34,120 bases of DNA from Rhizobium sp. CCGE 510 (GCF_000292525.1 NZ_AEYF01000014.1:1-34120); one strand, 5' to 3'. Numbered from the stretch's first letter, positions 1 through 8,727 are shown. Numbers and translations: made by a program. The notes: generated from the sequence alone by a model not told the origin.

Positions 1-197
1 ATCACATCATAGCTCTCTTGGGAATCCCAAGAGTCCACGCCTCCTAACGCTTGCTCTGGAGACTGCTCTTTGTATCGATAGGCCTCTCCCATCACCGTTT
101 GAATAACTGATGGGCGATGCACTGTGCGGCCCATAACCATAAGCGCACTGTCCAACGCTTTGCAGGCGCGTTCGTACGCTTCATCATAAGCGGCCAT
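1..197 (-). CDS. Partial hypothetical protein running off the left edge
   Basis: This minus-strand reading frame starts at an ATG at 195-197 and is still open at base 1, giving about 65 residues beginning MAAYDEAYERACKALDSAL. A GGAGG ribosome binding site lies 7 bases before the ATG. The product is hydrophilic and helical at first, with no motif I recognise. The same frame stays open upstream to a stop at 378-380, without a convincing earlier start, so a longer protein with an alternative start, or a decayed gene, is possible. Function unknown; most of the gene may lie outside the window. Confidence 0.45.
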   Translation of the reverse strand, partial: MAAYDEAYERACKALDSALMVMGRTVHRPSVIQTVMGEAYRYKEQSPEQALGGVDSWDSQESYDV

Positions 198-940
198 TCC
201 ACACCCTCCGTGGCAATCATCGACGTTGCCGCCGCGAAGACGCATCCGAACTTGTTTTCCGCGATTGATAAATTTGAAACCGTGTCCGTGGACTGAAGCA
301 AGCTGTATTTTTGTGCCTTCGAATAGCAGGTAGCGATGCAGTTTACTTTGAAATTTCCCGGTTGCACCGTTGGGTGATCACAGTCCTCAGGTAAACAGGT
401 GGGCGGCGCCTGGATGTAAATGAGCAGGTTTAGGTTCGCTCTTTTTCACGCTTTGGTCGCGCGGACGTTCGTCCACATCGAATTCAGCCTAGACCGATAT
501 TTGTCGTTGATTGGAAGGTTTGCTTGTAGCAGTGTGGCTATGGCTGTCGGCGAGACCAGCATTCGCGCTGATCTCGCCCCGAGGAGCCACCTAGCGCGGG
601 AGGATACGGTTTGCCTGCAAGCTGATGCCGTATTCCCCGTCGCCAAGAGTTTCAGCTAGGCAGCATCAAAAAGCAAAATCAAGAAGCAGCGCTGGGTTCT
701 CCCGGCGAATTCCTTGTTTCCCCCGAGATGCTCACAGAAATCGGAAGCGGAATTGGCGCGGGCAGAGCCGAACACCAACAGCCGGCGCTTCACCCACCAC
801 CTGCGCCCACGCCAGCAGCGCAGCGCGCCGGCCGGAATATCTGCCACCATATCACCGTTGCCAGTCTCACCAGTCGGCGATTAACTCCCTTACTCACTTT
901 CCCTCGCGGAAGGTGAGAACGGAATTCCGAGGCCGACTAA
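198..940. other. Long stretch without a convincing gene
   Basis: Short open frames exist on both strands, but none combines a ribosome binding site, coding-like third positions and a recognisable product. The only notable feature is the open minus frame (198-377) continuous with the partial gene at the left edge. The rest is taken as intergenic or decayed sequence. Confidence 0.5.
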
Positions 941-1044
941 TGCATGTCGCCGGGAAGTGTGCAGCGGTTCCCGGATAACGACATGCATAAAAACAAAGAG
1001 CTAAAGCGCGTCGCATGAATCAAGTTAACCGCGACGCGCTTTAG
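941..1044. repeat. RIME1-type intergenic mosaic element, copy 1
   Basis: About 104 bases made of two palindromes. The first has outer arms GCATGTCG / CGACATGC and inner arms CCGGGAA / TTCCCGG. The second has arms AAAGCGCGTCGC / GCGACGCGCTTT around GCATGAATCAAGTTAACC-like spacer sequence. A diverged copy in the same orientation lies at 12478-12582. Length and two-palindrome architecture match the rhizobial RIME1 family (about 108 bp), which occurs in non-coding DNA. The family name is from memory; the repeat and palindromes are seen directly. Confidence 0.8.
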
Positions 1045-1136
1045 ACGTCCGCTGATTTCTTCCACGCAGTTCTTTTTTTATTGCGGCACCTGGCGCGGAA
1101 TAGCGAATTGCTGCTGCAAGCCATTCAATGGGGGAG

Positions 1137-1175
1137 AAGAAAACGCCTGCCTTCGGATTTATCACGAAACAGGCG
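1137..1175 (-). terminator. Probable terminator of tRNA-Asn
   Basis: On the minus strand, 15 bases past the tRNA 3' end, CGCCTG pairs with CAGGCG, with further partial pairing (TTCG/CGAA) inside a large loop, followed by TTTTCTT. The loop is long for a classical terminator, so this is moderately sure. Confidence 0.5.
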
Positions 1176-1189
1176 ATTAACTTGAAAAA

Positions 1190-1264
1190 TGGCTCCCCGG
1201 GCCGGATTCGAACCGGCGACCTGTCGATTAACAGTCGAATGCTCTACCGCTGAGCTACCAGGGA
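1190..1264 (-). tRNA. tRNA-Asn (anticodon GTT)
   Basis: 75 bases with the 3' CCA encoded. The acceptor arm TCCCTGG pairs with CCGGGGA with one T-G wobble. The D arm contains AGCTCAGCGGTAGAGC, the anticodon loop is CTGTTAA (anticodon GTT), and the T arm contains GGTTCGAATCC. The gene lies alone between its own promoter-like and terminator-like sequences, divergent from the membrane-protein gene at 1382. Confidence 0.97.
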
Positions 1265-1290
1265 TCACTGCTTGGCGCGGTGTGAGTGGG

Positions 1291-1319
1291 CTAATACAAA
1301 TGCTTGCCCGATTTGCCAA
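1291..1319 (-). promoter_or_regulatory. Probable housekeeping promoter of tRNA-Asn
   Basis: On the minus strand, TTGGCA (1314-1319) and TATTAG (1291-1296) are separated by exactly 17 bases and end 26 bases before the tRNA 5' end. Sequence and spacing fit a sigma-70 type promoter. Confidence 0.6.
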
Positions 1320-1381
1320 GCGGTTTTTTCAAAAAAATGAAATGAACTTGTATTTGGGATGCCTGTGCCCATCTCTGGGGA

Positions 1382-1699
1382 ATGACGAACGGGAATGATC
1401 GCGAACAGACGAGGGCCGGCGAAGGGCCCAAAAAGCGGGCAGGGCGCTTCGGCATCGATCATGCAAGCGGCAGGCTCGTCCTCGGCTCCTTCAGCATCGG
1501 GATGCCCCGTTCGCGCATCGCACGGATGGCGATCGGCGTGGTCCTCATTCTTTGTGGGTTCTTAGGCTTCCTGCCAATCTTGGGATTCTGGATGCTGCCG
1601 CTCGGCTTTCTTGTGCTTTCACAGGATCTGCCTGTCGCGCGCAGGCTTCGACGGCGGCTGGCGGTCTGGTGGCACAGGCGGCGGAAAACGGCTGGCTGA
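1382..1699 (+). CDS. Small two-helix membrane protein, PGPGW-like
   Basis: 105 residues. A basic N-terminal part (1-45) is followed by two hydrophobic segments at about 47-64 and 66-81, separated by a short turn (GFLPILGFW), then a very basic tail rich in Arg ending in WWHRRRKTAG. The pattern of a glycine/proline hairpin between two helices and an arginine-rich cytoplasmic tail resembles the PGPGW putative transmembrane family, whose function is unknown. A GGGGA lies only a base or so before the ATG, closer than usual, so the exact start is uncertain. It points away from tRNA-Asn and sits about 100 bases before another small gene in the same direction. Confidence 0.7.
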   Translation: MTNGNDREQTRAGEGPKKRAGRFGIDHASGRLVLGSFSIGMPRSRIARMAIGVVLILCGFLGFLPILGFWMLPLGFLVLSQDLPVARRLRRRLAVWWHRRRKTAG

Positions 1700-1801
1700 C
1701 GATCATCTCCACAAAGGTTTGGCGAAACCCTGAATGGCTTTTGCCTTCATGGTTTATGGATTGTGAAATGCGAAAACGCGCCAATTGGTCCAGGTGAGGA
1801 A

Positions 1802-2137
1802 ATGAAGATATTTTTCATCGTCGTTGTGTCAGGGGCGGCGATTTTTTCAAGCGTTCCCGCCGAGGCCCTCGACAGCCGTGGTTTTGACGCCCGCGGCGTC
1901 TGCCGTGGTCCCGAAGGCTGCGTGGTCGACCAAGGTCAAGGCGGCAGCTACAACGGACCTCGCAACTATCGCAATTTCAACGGCCGGAACGAGCGTGATG
2001 GCAGCAACGATCGCAACCGCGACGATCGCCGTTATCGTAATCAGAACAGAACCGACAATGTCGACTCAGGAGCCAGTCGCCTTGCGGCCGGCCCAGCGGT
2101 TGAGCCGGGTACGCCGCCGATTAGAATTCGAGCCTAA
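1802..2137 (+). CDS. Small secreted Asn/Arg/Asp-rich protein
   Basis: 111 residues. The ATG at 1802 is chosen because AGGTGAGGA precedes it and a signal peptide begins exactly there (MKIFFIVVVSGAAIFSS, predicted cleavage after AEA at residue 22). The in-frame ATG at 1763 would bury this signal. The mature protein contains two cysteines (in GVCRGPEGCVV), then a low-complexity stretch rich in N, R, D and G (about 50-90), and a proline-containing tail. It is probably periplasmic or secreted. Its TAA overlaps the TAG of the convergent gene by two bases, so the genes share a CTAA end. No family recognised. Confidence 0.7.
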   Translation: MKIFFIVVVSGAAIFSSVPAEALDSRGFDARGVCRGPEGCVVDQGQGGSYNGPRNYRNFNGRNERDGSNDRNRDDRRYRNQNRTDNVDSGASRLAAGPAVEPGTPPIRIRA

Positions 2138-2469
2138 TTCGATCCGAGTTCGCTTTCCTCGAACACTCCACCGGGGCTCGGATCGAGGCTGGTCACCATG
2201 AGGAGGCTGCAGACGGCAAGCAAAAGGACGAGCTTCAGCGCGTAGGAGATGGAGGCCGGATGTCGCCCACCGCGTGATACACGGGAAGGTGCCACGTAAT
2301 AATTATAATAGAAGTGCGGATCACTCGTTTCCAGCAGGTTCTGGTAGACGTGCGGCGGAATATCCGCATGTTTCACGGATGGAGAACCTGGGAATTTTAC
2401 ATGGAGATCCTGGCTCTCGGCGTCGTATGCCGCATGCACGTGCTTCGATTTGAGGGCAGCCCAATCCAT
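2134..2469 (-). CDS. KTSC-domain-like protein with C-terminal membrane helix
   Basis: 111 residues. The start at 2469 is chosen because AGGAG lies 5 bases before this ATG; a GTG 15 bases upstream is in frame but poorly placed. Residues 10-60 resemble a KTSC domain: AAYDAESQDLHVKF, then IPPHVYQNLLETSDPHFYYN, i.e. the usual small strand-strand-helix pattern ending in a GxYFN-like motif. A hydrophobic segment at about 75-94 would anchor it. KTSC domains are small and often linked to lysyl-tRNA synthetase or nucleic-acid-related proteins, but the role of stand-alone copies is unknown. It is convergent with the secreted protein gene. Confidence 0.65.
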   Translation of the reverse strand: MDWAALKSKHVHAAYDAESQDLHVKFPGSPSVKHADIPPHVYQNLLETSDPHFYYNYYVAPSRVSRGGRHPASISYALKLVLLLAVCSLLMVTSLDPSPGGVFEESELGSN

Positions 2470-2729
2470 TGCAGCTCCTATCACCCTCCCGGAGGCAATA
2501 TGAAGCCCAGAACACGATCGTCAAGCTGACAATTCGTTTCAAATGCAATCATTGGCAGGAAATAGCCCATCGTCACGGTCATCGAAATTCCAGCCTCCGC
2601 CCGTGCGCGTCGGGTACGGAAAAATGGCTTTTTGGGCAGCAGCGGAATGGCGTTTTTCCGAAATGCCCTCTTGCGATTTCCTTACGATCATTCTAAACGC
2701 TCGCCACGGCTCAGATAACGAGCGCGTGA

Positions 2730-2803
2730 GGCCTCGTGGCGGAGTGGTGACGCAGAGGACTGCAAATCCTTGTACCCCGGTTCAATTCCGGGCGAGGCCT
2801 CCA
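2730..2803 (+). tRNA. tRNA-Cys (anticodon GCA)
   Basis: 74 bases with encoded CCA. The acceptor GGCCTCG pairs perfectly with CGAGGCC; the anticodon loop CTGCAAA gives anticodon GCA between AGGA and TCCT; the T arm carries GGTTCAATTCC. It lies between two small KTSC-like genes on the opposite strand. Confidence 0.97.
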
Positions 2804-2865
2804 AAATTTTCCACACGATAGATACTGTCTGGCTGCGGGTAAGTTCGGCGCCTGAAGCGCAACGG

Positions 2866-3168
2866 CTACCAGACCCGCGGGTCGGCCGAAAAATCGAACT
2901 GCGACGGATTGATTCCCGTGAGGCGGTAAAGCGCCCTCAGGCCGCCCTTGCGGATTTCCGCCTGATATTCCAGGTCGCTTGATCCAAATCCGCTACCGAT
3001 TTCGGGACCGGCGCCGAGCAGCCGTCGCATGGCCTGCGGCGAAACGCCGGTGAAGCTGCGAATATCGCCGCTGCTGAATTTGATCAGCAGCAAGCGGGCA
3101 TCGGCATTGTAGTGAAGCGCTTCTATATCGCGCGATTTTATCGGAAAGGTTTGCATGCGCACACCCAT
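2866..3168 (-). CDS. Small KTSC-like protein
   Basis: 100 residues. Residues about 14-62 (IEALHYNADARLLLIKFSSG, SFTGVSPQAMRRLLGA, GSGF) follow the KTSC pattern: a strand pair carrying a short soluble sequence, an aromatic 'Y/F' strand, and a helix ending before a GS-like motif. There is no signal or membrane segment. No strong ribosome binding site is seen; an internal ATG (Met5) could be the true start. A near-perfect 17-base dyad lies about 30 bases upstream. Function unknown; it is a likely relative of the gene at 2134-2469 across tRNA-Cys. Confidence 0.6.
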   Translation of the reverse strand: MGVRMQTFPIKSRDIEALHYNADARLLLIKFSSGDIRSFTGVSPQAMRRLLGAGPEIGSGFGSSDLEYQAEIRKGGLRALYRLTGINPSQFDFSADPRVW

Positions 3169-3198
3169 AGCGAAAGGTGAGAGCGCCGCAACAAAATG

Positions 3199-3215
3199 GT
3201 TGACGTAACGTTAAC
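3199..3215. promoter_or_regulatory. 17-base dyad upstream of the KTSC-like gene
   Basis: GTTGACGTAACGTTAAC is its own reverse complement except for one mismatched pair and the centre base. It lies 31 bases before the minus-strand start at 3168, where an operator is commonly found. No regulator assigned. Confidence 0.35.
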
Positions 3216-3387
3216 ACGTATGAGGCGGTCGAGGCTGGAGGTGGCGGCTGCTGTGGGCAACATGCGAAACGGCCAGCGGGCCGCGCAGTGACTTCAGAGC
3301 CGAACGCAAATCAAACCCGCGTCTGCCTGCATGAGATTGCTTCAGACGACATGCCGGGAATATCTTCGAGCGCGCTACGGCGCCTTA

Positions 3388-3495
3388 TCACTTCAGGGTC
3401 GTTTCGCCGTCCAGCAGCCCACAGCAGCATATGCCGATGAGCGCTGCGACGATGAAAAAGTCGAACAGCGAGAAATACTCGAAAATCGCAGACAT
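3388..3495 (-). CDS. 35-residue single-pass membrane peptide
   Basis: Minus-strand small gene: MSAIFEYFSLFDFFIVAALI followed by GICCCGLLDGETTLK. It has an unusually good ribosome binding site, AGGAGGA, 7 bases before the ATG. Residues 8-28 are strongly hydrophobic and contain three consecutive cysteines (23-25), suggesting an inner-membrane peptide with a thiol cluster near one face. The stop is a TGA at 3388-3390. I know no named family. The gene lies alone between the KTSC-like gene and the divergent methyltransferase at 3701. Short length limits certainty, but start signal and composition support real translation. Confidence 0.6.
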   Translation of the reverse strand: MSAIFEYFSLFDFFIVAALIGICCCGLLDGETTLK

Positions 3496-3544
3496 GGCCT
3501 GCTCCTCCTATTTCCTCCGTTGAAGATCATAACATGAAGGGGCA

Positions 3545-3581
3545 GGGGATTCCACGTTTGCGTTGCAACGCTTCAATCCCC
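3545..3581. repeat. Nested palindrome between divergent genes
   Basis: Outer arms GGGGATT (3545-3551) and AATCCCC (3575-3581) enclose a perfect 12-base palindrome GCGTTGCAACGC (3560-3571). It lies between the 35-residue peptide gene and the methyltransferase gene, which diverge. It could be a regulator site or a fragment of an intergenic repeat. Confidence 0.45.
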
Positions 3582-3700
3582 CTGTGGCGCGGAAGAAGCG
3601 CCTGCCGGATTCTTTACGCCGGAGGCTGCCAAGCCTTGAAAGCATCCGTGGCGGGGATTAAGAGACGAAGGACAGGAACCGCTTTCAAGAGCCAGAGGAC

Positions 3701-4366
3701 ATGATGGATTTCGAAGCAGCGCGCGCAAAGATGGTCGACACCCAGGTTCGCACGACGGACGTTACCTCGCATTCCGTGCTGACGGCATTTCTCACGGTGC
3801 CGCGTGAGGCATTCGTGCCGGAGAAGGCGAAGCTGCTGGCTTACATCGACAACGATGTCGAGATATCGGCCGCAGCACCGGGAAAGCCGGCCCGATTCCT
3901 GATGGAGGCGTCGCCGCTCGCCAAGCTGCTGCAGCTGGCCGCCATCACCAAGAATGATTTCGTCCTCGAAGTCGGTTGCGGTACGGGTTACACATCGGCG
4001 CTATTGTCGATCATTGCCGGCTCCGTCATCGCGCTCGAATGTGATGAGACGTTGGCCGCCGAGGCGAAGGCGCAGCTTTCCGGCTATGCCAAAGTCGAGG
4101 TCGTGACCGGACCACTCGAAAACGGCTACGCTGCCGGCGCTCCCTATGATCTGATCTTCATCAATGGCGCAGTCGAGGCGGTTCCGGCGGCTCTTCTCGG
4201 TCAATTGCGTGATGGTGGCCGTTTAATCACGGTTGAAGGTTACGGCAATGCTGCCCGTGCCAAGGTGTTCGTCGCCGAGCGCGGCGCCATCTCGGAAAAC
4301 GTCTTCTTCAATGCCTCCGTGAAGCCGCTGCCGGGTTTCGCCAAGGCGCGCGAATTCGTTTTCTGA
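3701..4366 (+). CDS. Protein-L-isoaspartate O-methyltransferase family protein
   Basis: 221 residues (219-222 is usual). Family members use S-adenosylmethionine to methylate L-isoaspartyl residues in damaged proteins. The SAM-binding motif I is clear at residues 88-96 (VLEVGCGTG), followed by IALECDETLA (motif around the acidic ribose-binding residue) and PYDLIFINGAVE. The segment where canonical Pcm has its QTIS substrate loop reads PARFLMEASPL (64-73), so the substrate motif is not conserved. AGAGG precedes the tandem ATGATG; either may start. A second, canonical-context Pcm is at 26321. A clear terminator follows at 4394. True substrate uncertain. Confidence 0.85.
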   Translation: MMDFEAARAKMVDTQVRTTDVTSHSVLTAFLTVPREAFVPEKAKLLAYIDNDVEISAAAPGKPARFLMEASPLAKLLQLAAITKNDFVLEVGCGTGYTSALLSIIAGSVIALECDETLAAEAKAQLSGYAKVEVVTGPLENGYAAGAPYDLIFINGAVEAVPAALLGQLRDGGRLITVEGYGNAARAKVFVAERGAISENVFFNASVKPLPGFAKAREFVF

Positions 4367-4393
4367 GGTTGTTCTCCTGGATGAATTTCAGCG

Positions 4394-4418
4394 ACGGGCG
4401 CCGATGGCGCCCGTTTTT
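4394..4418 (+). terminator. Intrinsic terminator after the methyltransferase gene
   Basis: ACGGGCGCC and GGCGCCCGT form a perfect 9-bp stem with loop GAT, followed by five T. It begins 28 bases past the stop codon. Confidence 0.9.
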
Positions 4419-4619
4419 GTCGGTGCCGCGGTAAGGTCTTCACAAACATAATTTATTCTGACGCTGCCAGGTCGCAAACATCGGGTAACAAAACTGTGCA
4501 TGGCCACATTCATTTGATTCGCGATGATTTTTTTCACGCCTGGGGTATTCTAAGGTCATGGTGATTCGGATGAATGCTCCACATCATCCGGTCGTTGTTT
4601 TTGGATAACGGGGATAGAA

Positions 4620-5504
4620 ATGGCTCAGCCAGGTGTAGCGCGTGAACCGTCCATGGAAGAAATTCTGGCCTCCATCCGCCAGATCATCGAAAGCAATGAG
4701 CCCGGCGCCGGCAAGGCGATCTCCGCATCCCTGCCGCCGGTCTACGGCGCCGATGAGGATGAGAACGGCTCCGAAATCCATCTGACGGTGGATGACACCT
4801 ATGCCGGCGTGGAGTTTCCCGAACCGGCCATGCGCTCCTCCGATCCGCGTTTCGTCGCCGCCAATTCGGCCGGCACCGCCCCCGAAGCAGAAGTGCCGGC
4901 CCGCGCCCTGTCGCTTGCCGATGTCGCCGCTCGCGTGCGCGCCGCCTCCGAGCGCAGCGCCGTGCAGGCCGGTCAGGCACTGCGTGAGATTCCGAGCGGC
5001 TTCCGCCAGCCCGAACCGCAGCCGGCCGTCATGCCGGAACAGCCGCGTGCAGCGGCTCCGCAGCCGCAGCCGCAGCCGCAGCCGACGCAGCCAGTTTTTC
5101 CCCCGGCTACCGTTGCGCCTGTTCCGCAGGCAGTGATCGAGCAGCCGGCCCAGCCGGTCTATGCGGAAGCACCGCGGGTTGTAGTCGACGAGCCGGTCCC
5201 CGCCGTCGAAACAATGCCGCCCGCTTTGGAACCCGCACAGTCGTCGGTCGAACGTTTCCTGCCGAGCGTTATGGACGAGGTTCAGCCGACGCTGCTTTCG
5301 CAGGATGCCGGTCTGCAGATCAGCCGCTCTTTCGAGGAGCTCGCCGCCGCGATCGACGGTGCGGAGCGCCGCTCGCTGGACGAGATCGCAGAGGATATGC
5401 TGCGCCCGATGCTGCGCGAATGGCTGGACGATAATCTGCCGACGCTGGTCGAGCGGTTGGTGCGTGAAGAGATCGAGCGCGTGGCGCGCGGCCCGCGCCG
5501 CTGA
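4620..5504 (+). CDS. popZ: PopZ-family (DUF2497) cell-pole organising protein
   Basis: 294 residues with the layout of alphaproteobacterial PopZ. There is a short N-terminal helix with the conserved EPSMEEILASIRQII (9-23). A long, disordered, Pro/Gln/Ala-rich middle follows (about 30-220), including a PQPQPQPQ run near 143-153. A conserved helical C-terminus (about 250-294) contains SLDEIAEDMLRPMLREWLDD and LVERLVREEIERVARG. In Caulobacter PopZ forms a polar matrix that anchors ParB and recruits cell-cycle proteins. In rhizobia it probably marks poles, particularly the growing one; that is inference. GGGGATAG precedes the ATG. A terminator follows directly. Confidence 0.85.
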   Translation: MAQPGVAREPSMEEILASIRQIIESNEPGAGKAISASLPPVYGADEDENGSEIHLTVDDTYAGVEFPEPAMRSSDPRFVAANSAGTAPEAEVPARALSLADVAARVRAASERSAVQAGQALREIPSGFRQPEPQPAVMPEQPRAAAPQPQPQPQPTQPVFPPATVAPVPQAVIEQPAQPVYAEAPRVVVDEPVPAVETMPPALEPAQSSVERFLPSVMDEVQPTLLSQDAGLQISRSFEELAAAIDGAERRSLDEIAEDMLRPMLREWLDDNLPTLVERLVREEIERVARGPRR

Positions 5505-5524
5505 TCGGATTGCTTTTTCCTGAA

Positions 5525-5555
5525 AAGCCGCTCCGGTCTCCGGGGCGGCTTTTTT
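5525..5555 (+). terminator. Intrinsic terminator after popZ
   Basis: AAGCCGCTCCGG pairs with CCGGGGCGGCTT (12 bp, one T-G wobble) around loop TCT, followed by a T run. It separates popZ from valS. Confidence 0.92.
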
Positions 5556-5619
5556 ATTGACTTGCCGGTGCCCATCCTATTTACAAACGCCATCCTCGAA
5601 CCTCGAAATTGGTCAGAAA

Positions 5620-8463
5620 ATGCTCGACAAGACCTATGATTCTGCTGCCGTCGAACCCAAAATCGCTGCGAAATGGGATGAGGAAGACGCTTTCCGCGCC
5701 GGCGCGAACGCCAAGCCCGGGGCCGAGACCTTCACCATCGTCATCCCGCCGCCGAACGTTACCGGTTCGCTGCACATGGGCCATGCGCTCAACAACACGT
5801 TGCAGGACATCATGGTGCGCTTCGAGCGCATGCGCGGCAAGGACGTGCTGTGGCAGCCGGGCATGGACCATGCCGGCATCGCCACGCAGATGGTCGTCGA
5901 GCGCAAGCTGATGGAACAGCAGCTGCCCGGCCGCCGGGACATGGGCCGCGACGCCTTCATTGACAAGGTCTGGGAGTGGAAGGCTGAATCGGGCGGCCTG
6001 ATCTTCAACCAGTTGAAGCGCCTGGGTGCGTCATGCGACTGGTCGCGCGAACGCTTCACCATGGACGAGGGCCTGTCGAAGGCCGTTCTCGAAGTTTTCG
6101 TCACGCTCTACAAGCAGGGCCTGATCTATCGCGACAAGCGGCTGGTCAATTGGGATCCGAAATTGCTGACGGCGATCTCCGATATCGAAGTCGAGCCGGT
6201 CGAGATCAAGAGCAGTCTGTGGCACCTGCGTTATCCGCTGGAAAAGGGCGTCACATACCAGCATCCGGTCGCCTTCGACGACGAAGGCAAGCCGACCGAG
6301 TTCGAAACGCGCGATTATCTCGTCGTCGCAACGACGCGGCCGGAGACCATGCTGGGCGATACCGGCGTTGCCGTCAATCCGACGGACGAGCGTTACAAGA
6401 GTATCATCGGCAAGCATGTCATTCTGCCGATCGTCGGTCGCAGGATTCCGATCGTTGCCGACGATTATGCCGACCCGACGGCTGGCACCGGTGCGGTCAA
6501 GATCACGCCGGCGCATGATTTCAACGACTTCGATGTCGGCAAGCGCGCTGGTCTTCGCATCATCAACGTAATGAATGACGATGGTACGATCACCATAAAG
6601 GACAATGAGGACTTTCTCGAAGGTCTGGACAATCCGGCGGCGCTGCATGGCGCCTGGGACCGCCTGGAAGGGCAGGACCGTTTCTTTGCGCGCAAGGTCA
6701 TCGTCGAGATTTTCGAAGAGGCCGGCCTCCTCGACAAGATCGAGCCGCACAAGCACATGGTTCCGCACGGCGACCGCGGCGGCGTGCCGATCGAGCCGCG
6801 GCTGACCGAACAATGGTATGTCGATGCCAAGACGCTCGCCGAGCCGGCGATCGCTTCAGTGCGTGAAGGTCGCACCAAGATGGTGCCGAAGAGCTGGGAC
6901 AAGACCTATTACGAATGGATGGAGAACATCCAGCCCTGGTGCGTCTCCCGTCAGCTCTGGTGGGGACATCAGATTCCGGCCTGGTACGGTCCGGACGGCC
7001 AGGTCTTCGTTGAAAAGACCGAGGAAGAAGCGCTGCAAGCGGCGATCCAGCATTACCTCTCGCACGAGGGGCCGATGAAAGCCTATGTCGAGGACCTGCT
7101 CGAAAACTTCAAGCCGGGTGAGATCCTGACCCGTGACGAGGACGTGCTCGACACGTGGTTCTCCTCGGCGCTCTGGCCCTTCTCGACGCTTGGCTGGCCG
7201 GACGAGACGCCGGAGCTTGCGCGTTATTATCCGACCAACGTTCTGGTCACCGGTTTCGACATCATCTTCTTCTGGGTCGCCCGCATGATGATGATGGGCC
7301 TGCACTTCATGAAGGACGAGGATGGCAACCCCGTCGAGCCCTTCCAGACCGTCTACGTCCACGCGCTGGTGCGCGATAAGAATGGGCAGAAGATGTCGAA
7401 GTCCAAGGGCAATGTCATCGATCCACTGGAACTGATCGACGAATATGGCGCCGACGCGCTACGTTTCACTCTGGCGATCATGGCGGCGCAGGGCCGCGAC
7501 GTGAAGCTCGATCCGGCCCGCATCGCCGGCTATCGCAACTTCGGTACCAAGCTCTGGAACGCCACGCGCTTTGCCGAGATGAACGGTGTCAAGAGCGACC
7601 CGCATTTCGTGCCGGAGGCGGCCGAGCTCACCATCAACCGCTGGATCCTGACGGAACTTGCCCGTACGGAACGTGACGTTACGGAAGCGCTTGAAGCCTT
7701 CCGCTTCAACGATGCCGCCGGCGCGCTCTATCGCTTCGTCTGGAACGAGGTCTGCGACTGGTATCTCGAGCTCCTGAAGCCGGTCTTCAACGGCGAGGAC
7801 GAAGGCGCCAAGGCCGAGGCTCAGGCCTGCAGCGCCTATATTCTCGAAGAGATCTACAAGCTGCTGCATCCCTTCATGCCCTTCATGACCGAAGAACTCT
7901 GGGCCCATACGGCAGGCGAGGGCAAAGAGCGCGACACCTTGGTCTGCCATGCCGAATGGCCGTCGCCCTCCTATGCCGACGACGCGGCCGCCGACGAGAT
8001 CAACTGGCTGATCGACCTCGTCTCCGGCATCCGCTCGGTGCGCGCCGAAATGAACGTACCGCCGTCGGCGACAGCCCCGCTTGTCGTCGTCAAGGCCAAC
8101 AACCTGACGCGCGAACGGCTGTTCCGCCATGACGCCGCCATCAAGCGGCTTGCGCGCGTCGAGGCGATATCGCTGGCCGACGATGCGCCGAAGGGGGCTG
8201 CTCAGATCGTCGTCGCCGAGGCAACCATCTGCCTGCCGCTCGGCAATCTGATCGACCTTTCCGCCGAAAAGGCTCGTCTCGAAAAGGCGATCGCCAAAAT
8301 GGACGGTGAGATTTCGCGCATCGACGGCAAACTCTCCAACGAGAAGTTCGTCGCCAACGCCAATCGCGAGGTGGTCGAGGCCGAACGCGAGCGCCTCGAC
8401 GAGCTGAAGGGTCAGATCGCCAGCTTGAAGACCGCGCTCTCCAGGGTAAGCGAAGCCGGGTAA
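5620..8463 (+). CDS. valS: Valyl-tRNA synthetase
   Basis: 947 residues, normal for a bacterial class Ia ValRS, which charges tRNA-Val and edits mischarged threonine. The HIGH-type signature is HMGH at 52-55 in [17 protein letters not shown]; the KMSKS loop is exact at 591-595. The editing (CP1) domain carries [15 protein letters not shown] from residue 238. The anticodon-binding domain has the [13 protein letters not shown] segment, and the C-terminal 65 residues form the tRNA-binding coiled coil ([19 protein letters not shown]). The start at 5620 matches the family's N-terminus (MLDKTYD); the upstream in-frame ATG would add 21 residues overlapping the popZ terminator region. No strong ribosome binding site is visible. 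Confidence 0.98.
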   Translation: MLDKTYDSAAVEPKIAAKWDEEDAFRAGANAKPGAETFTIVIPPPNVTGSLHMGHALNNTLQDIMVRFERMRGKDVLWQPGMDHAGIATQMVVERKLMEQQLPGRRDMGRDAFIDKVWEWKAESGGLIFNQLKRLGASCDWSRERFTMDEGLSKAVLEVFVTLYKQGLIYRDKRLVNWDPKLLTAISDIEVEPVEIKSSLWHLRYPLEKGVTYQHPVAFDDEGKPTEFETRDYLVVATTRPETMLGDTGVAVNPTDERYKSIIGKHVILPIVGRRIPIVADDYADPTAGTGAVKITPAHDFNDFDVGKRAGLRIINVMNDDGTITIKDNEDFLEGLDNPAALHGAWDRLEGQDRFFARKVIVEIFEEAGLLDKIEPHKHMVPHGDRGGVPIEPRLTEQWYVDAKTLAEPAIASVREGRTKMVPKSWDKTYYEWMENIQPWCVSRQLWWGHQIPAWYGPDGQVFVEKTEEEALQAAIQHYLSHEGPMKAYVEDLLENFKPGEILTRDEDVLDTWFSSALWPFSTLGWPDETPELARYYPTNVLVTGFDIIFFWVARMMMMGLHFMKDEDGNPVEPFQTVYVHALVRDKNGQKMSKSKGNVIDPLELIDEYGADALRFTLAIMAAQGRDVKLDPARIAGYRNFGTKLWNATRFAEMNGVKSDPHFVPEAAELTINRWILTELARTERDVTEALEAFRFNDAAGALYRFVWNEVCDWYLELLKPVFNGEDEGAKAEAQACSAYILEEIYKLLHPFMPFMTEELWAHTAGEGKERDTLVCHAEWPSPSYADDAAADEINWLIDLVSGIRSVRAEMNVPPSATAPLVVVKANNLTRERLFRHDAAIKRLARVEAISLADDAPKGAAQIVVAEATICLPLGNLIDLSAEKARLEKAIAKMDGEISRIDGKLSNEKFVANANREVVEAERERLDELKGQIASLKTALSRVSEAG

Positions 8464-8497
8464 GTTTCATCGCTCCATTGGTATTTTATTTCAAAGG

Positions 8498-8524
8498 CGC
8501 GTCCCTCCGGGGGCGCGTCTTTTT
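8498..8524 (+). terminator. Intrinsic terminator after valS
   Basis: CGCGTCCC pairs with GGGGCGCG (one T-G wobble) around TCCG, followed by TCTTTTT, 35 bases past the valS stop. Confidence 0.88.
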
Positions 8525-8727
8525 CGTTGGTTTCGGCGCTGTGATTCGGTCCTGAAAGCGGCTATTTCCAGGCGCCGAGCCTGTGGATTGCGGCTGGACG
8601 GACCTCCTGGGGGCGAAAACTGCCACTGTTGTCGGATTGATACAGCTTCGGAAATGTTTGGAATGAAAACCCAAAAGTCGGTCTCAAAACCGATAACCTC
8701 GGAATAAAATTTTATTAACCAGATTTT

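Noticed and set aside
420..978. Overlapping short plus-strand frames between the left-edge gene and the RIME1 repeat
   Set aside because: No start signals, odd composition, and the second runs into the repeat.
3331..3537. 68-codon plus-strand frame covering the small membrane peptide gene
   Set aside because: The minus-strand 35-residue frame has a strong ribosome binding site and a credible membrane helix; the plus frame has neither.
5090..5170. Repeated CAGCCG units in popZ as a possible tandem DNA repeat element
   Set aside because: They encode a short Pro/Gln run within the disordered linker of the protein and are explained by it.
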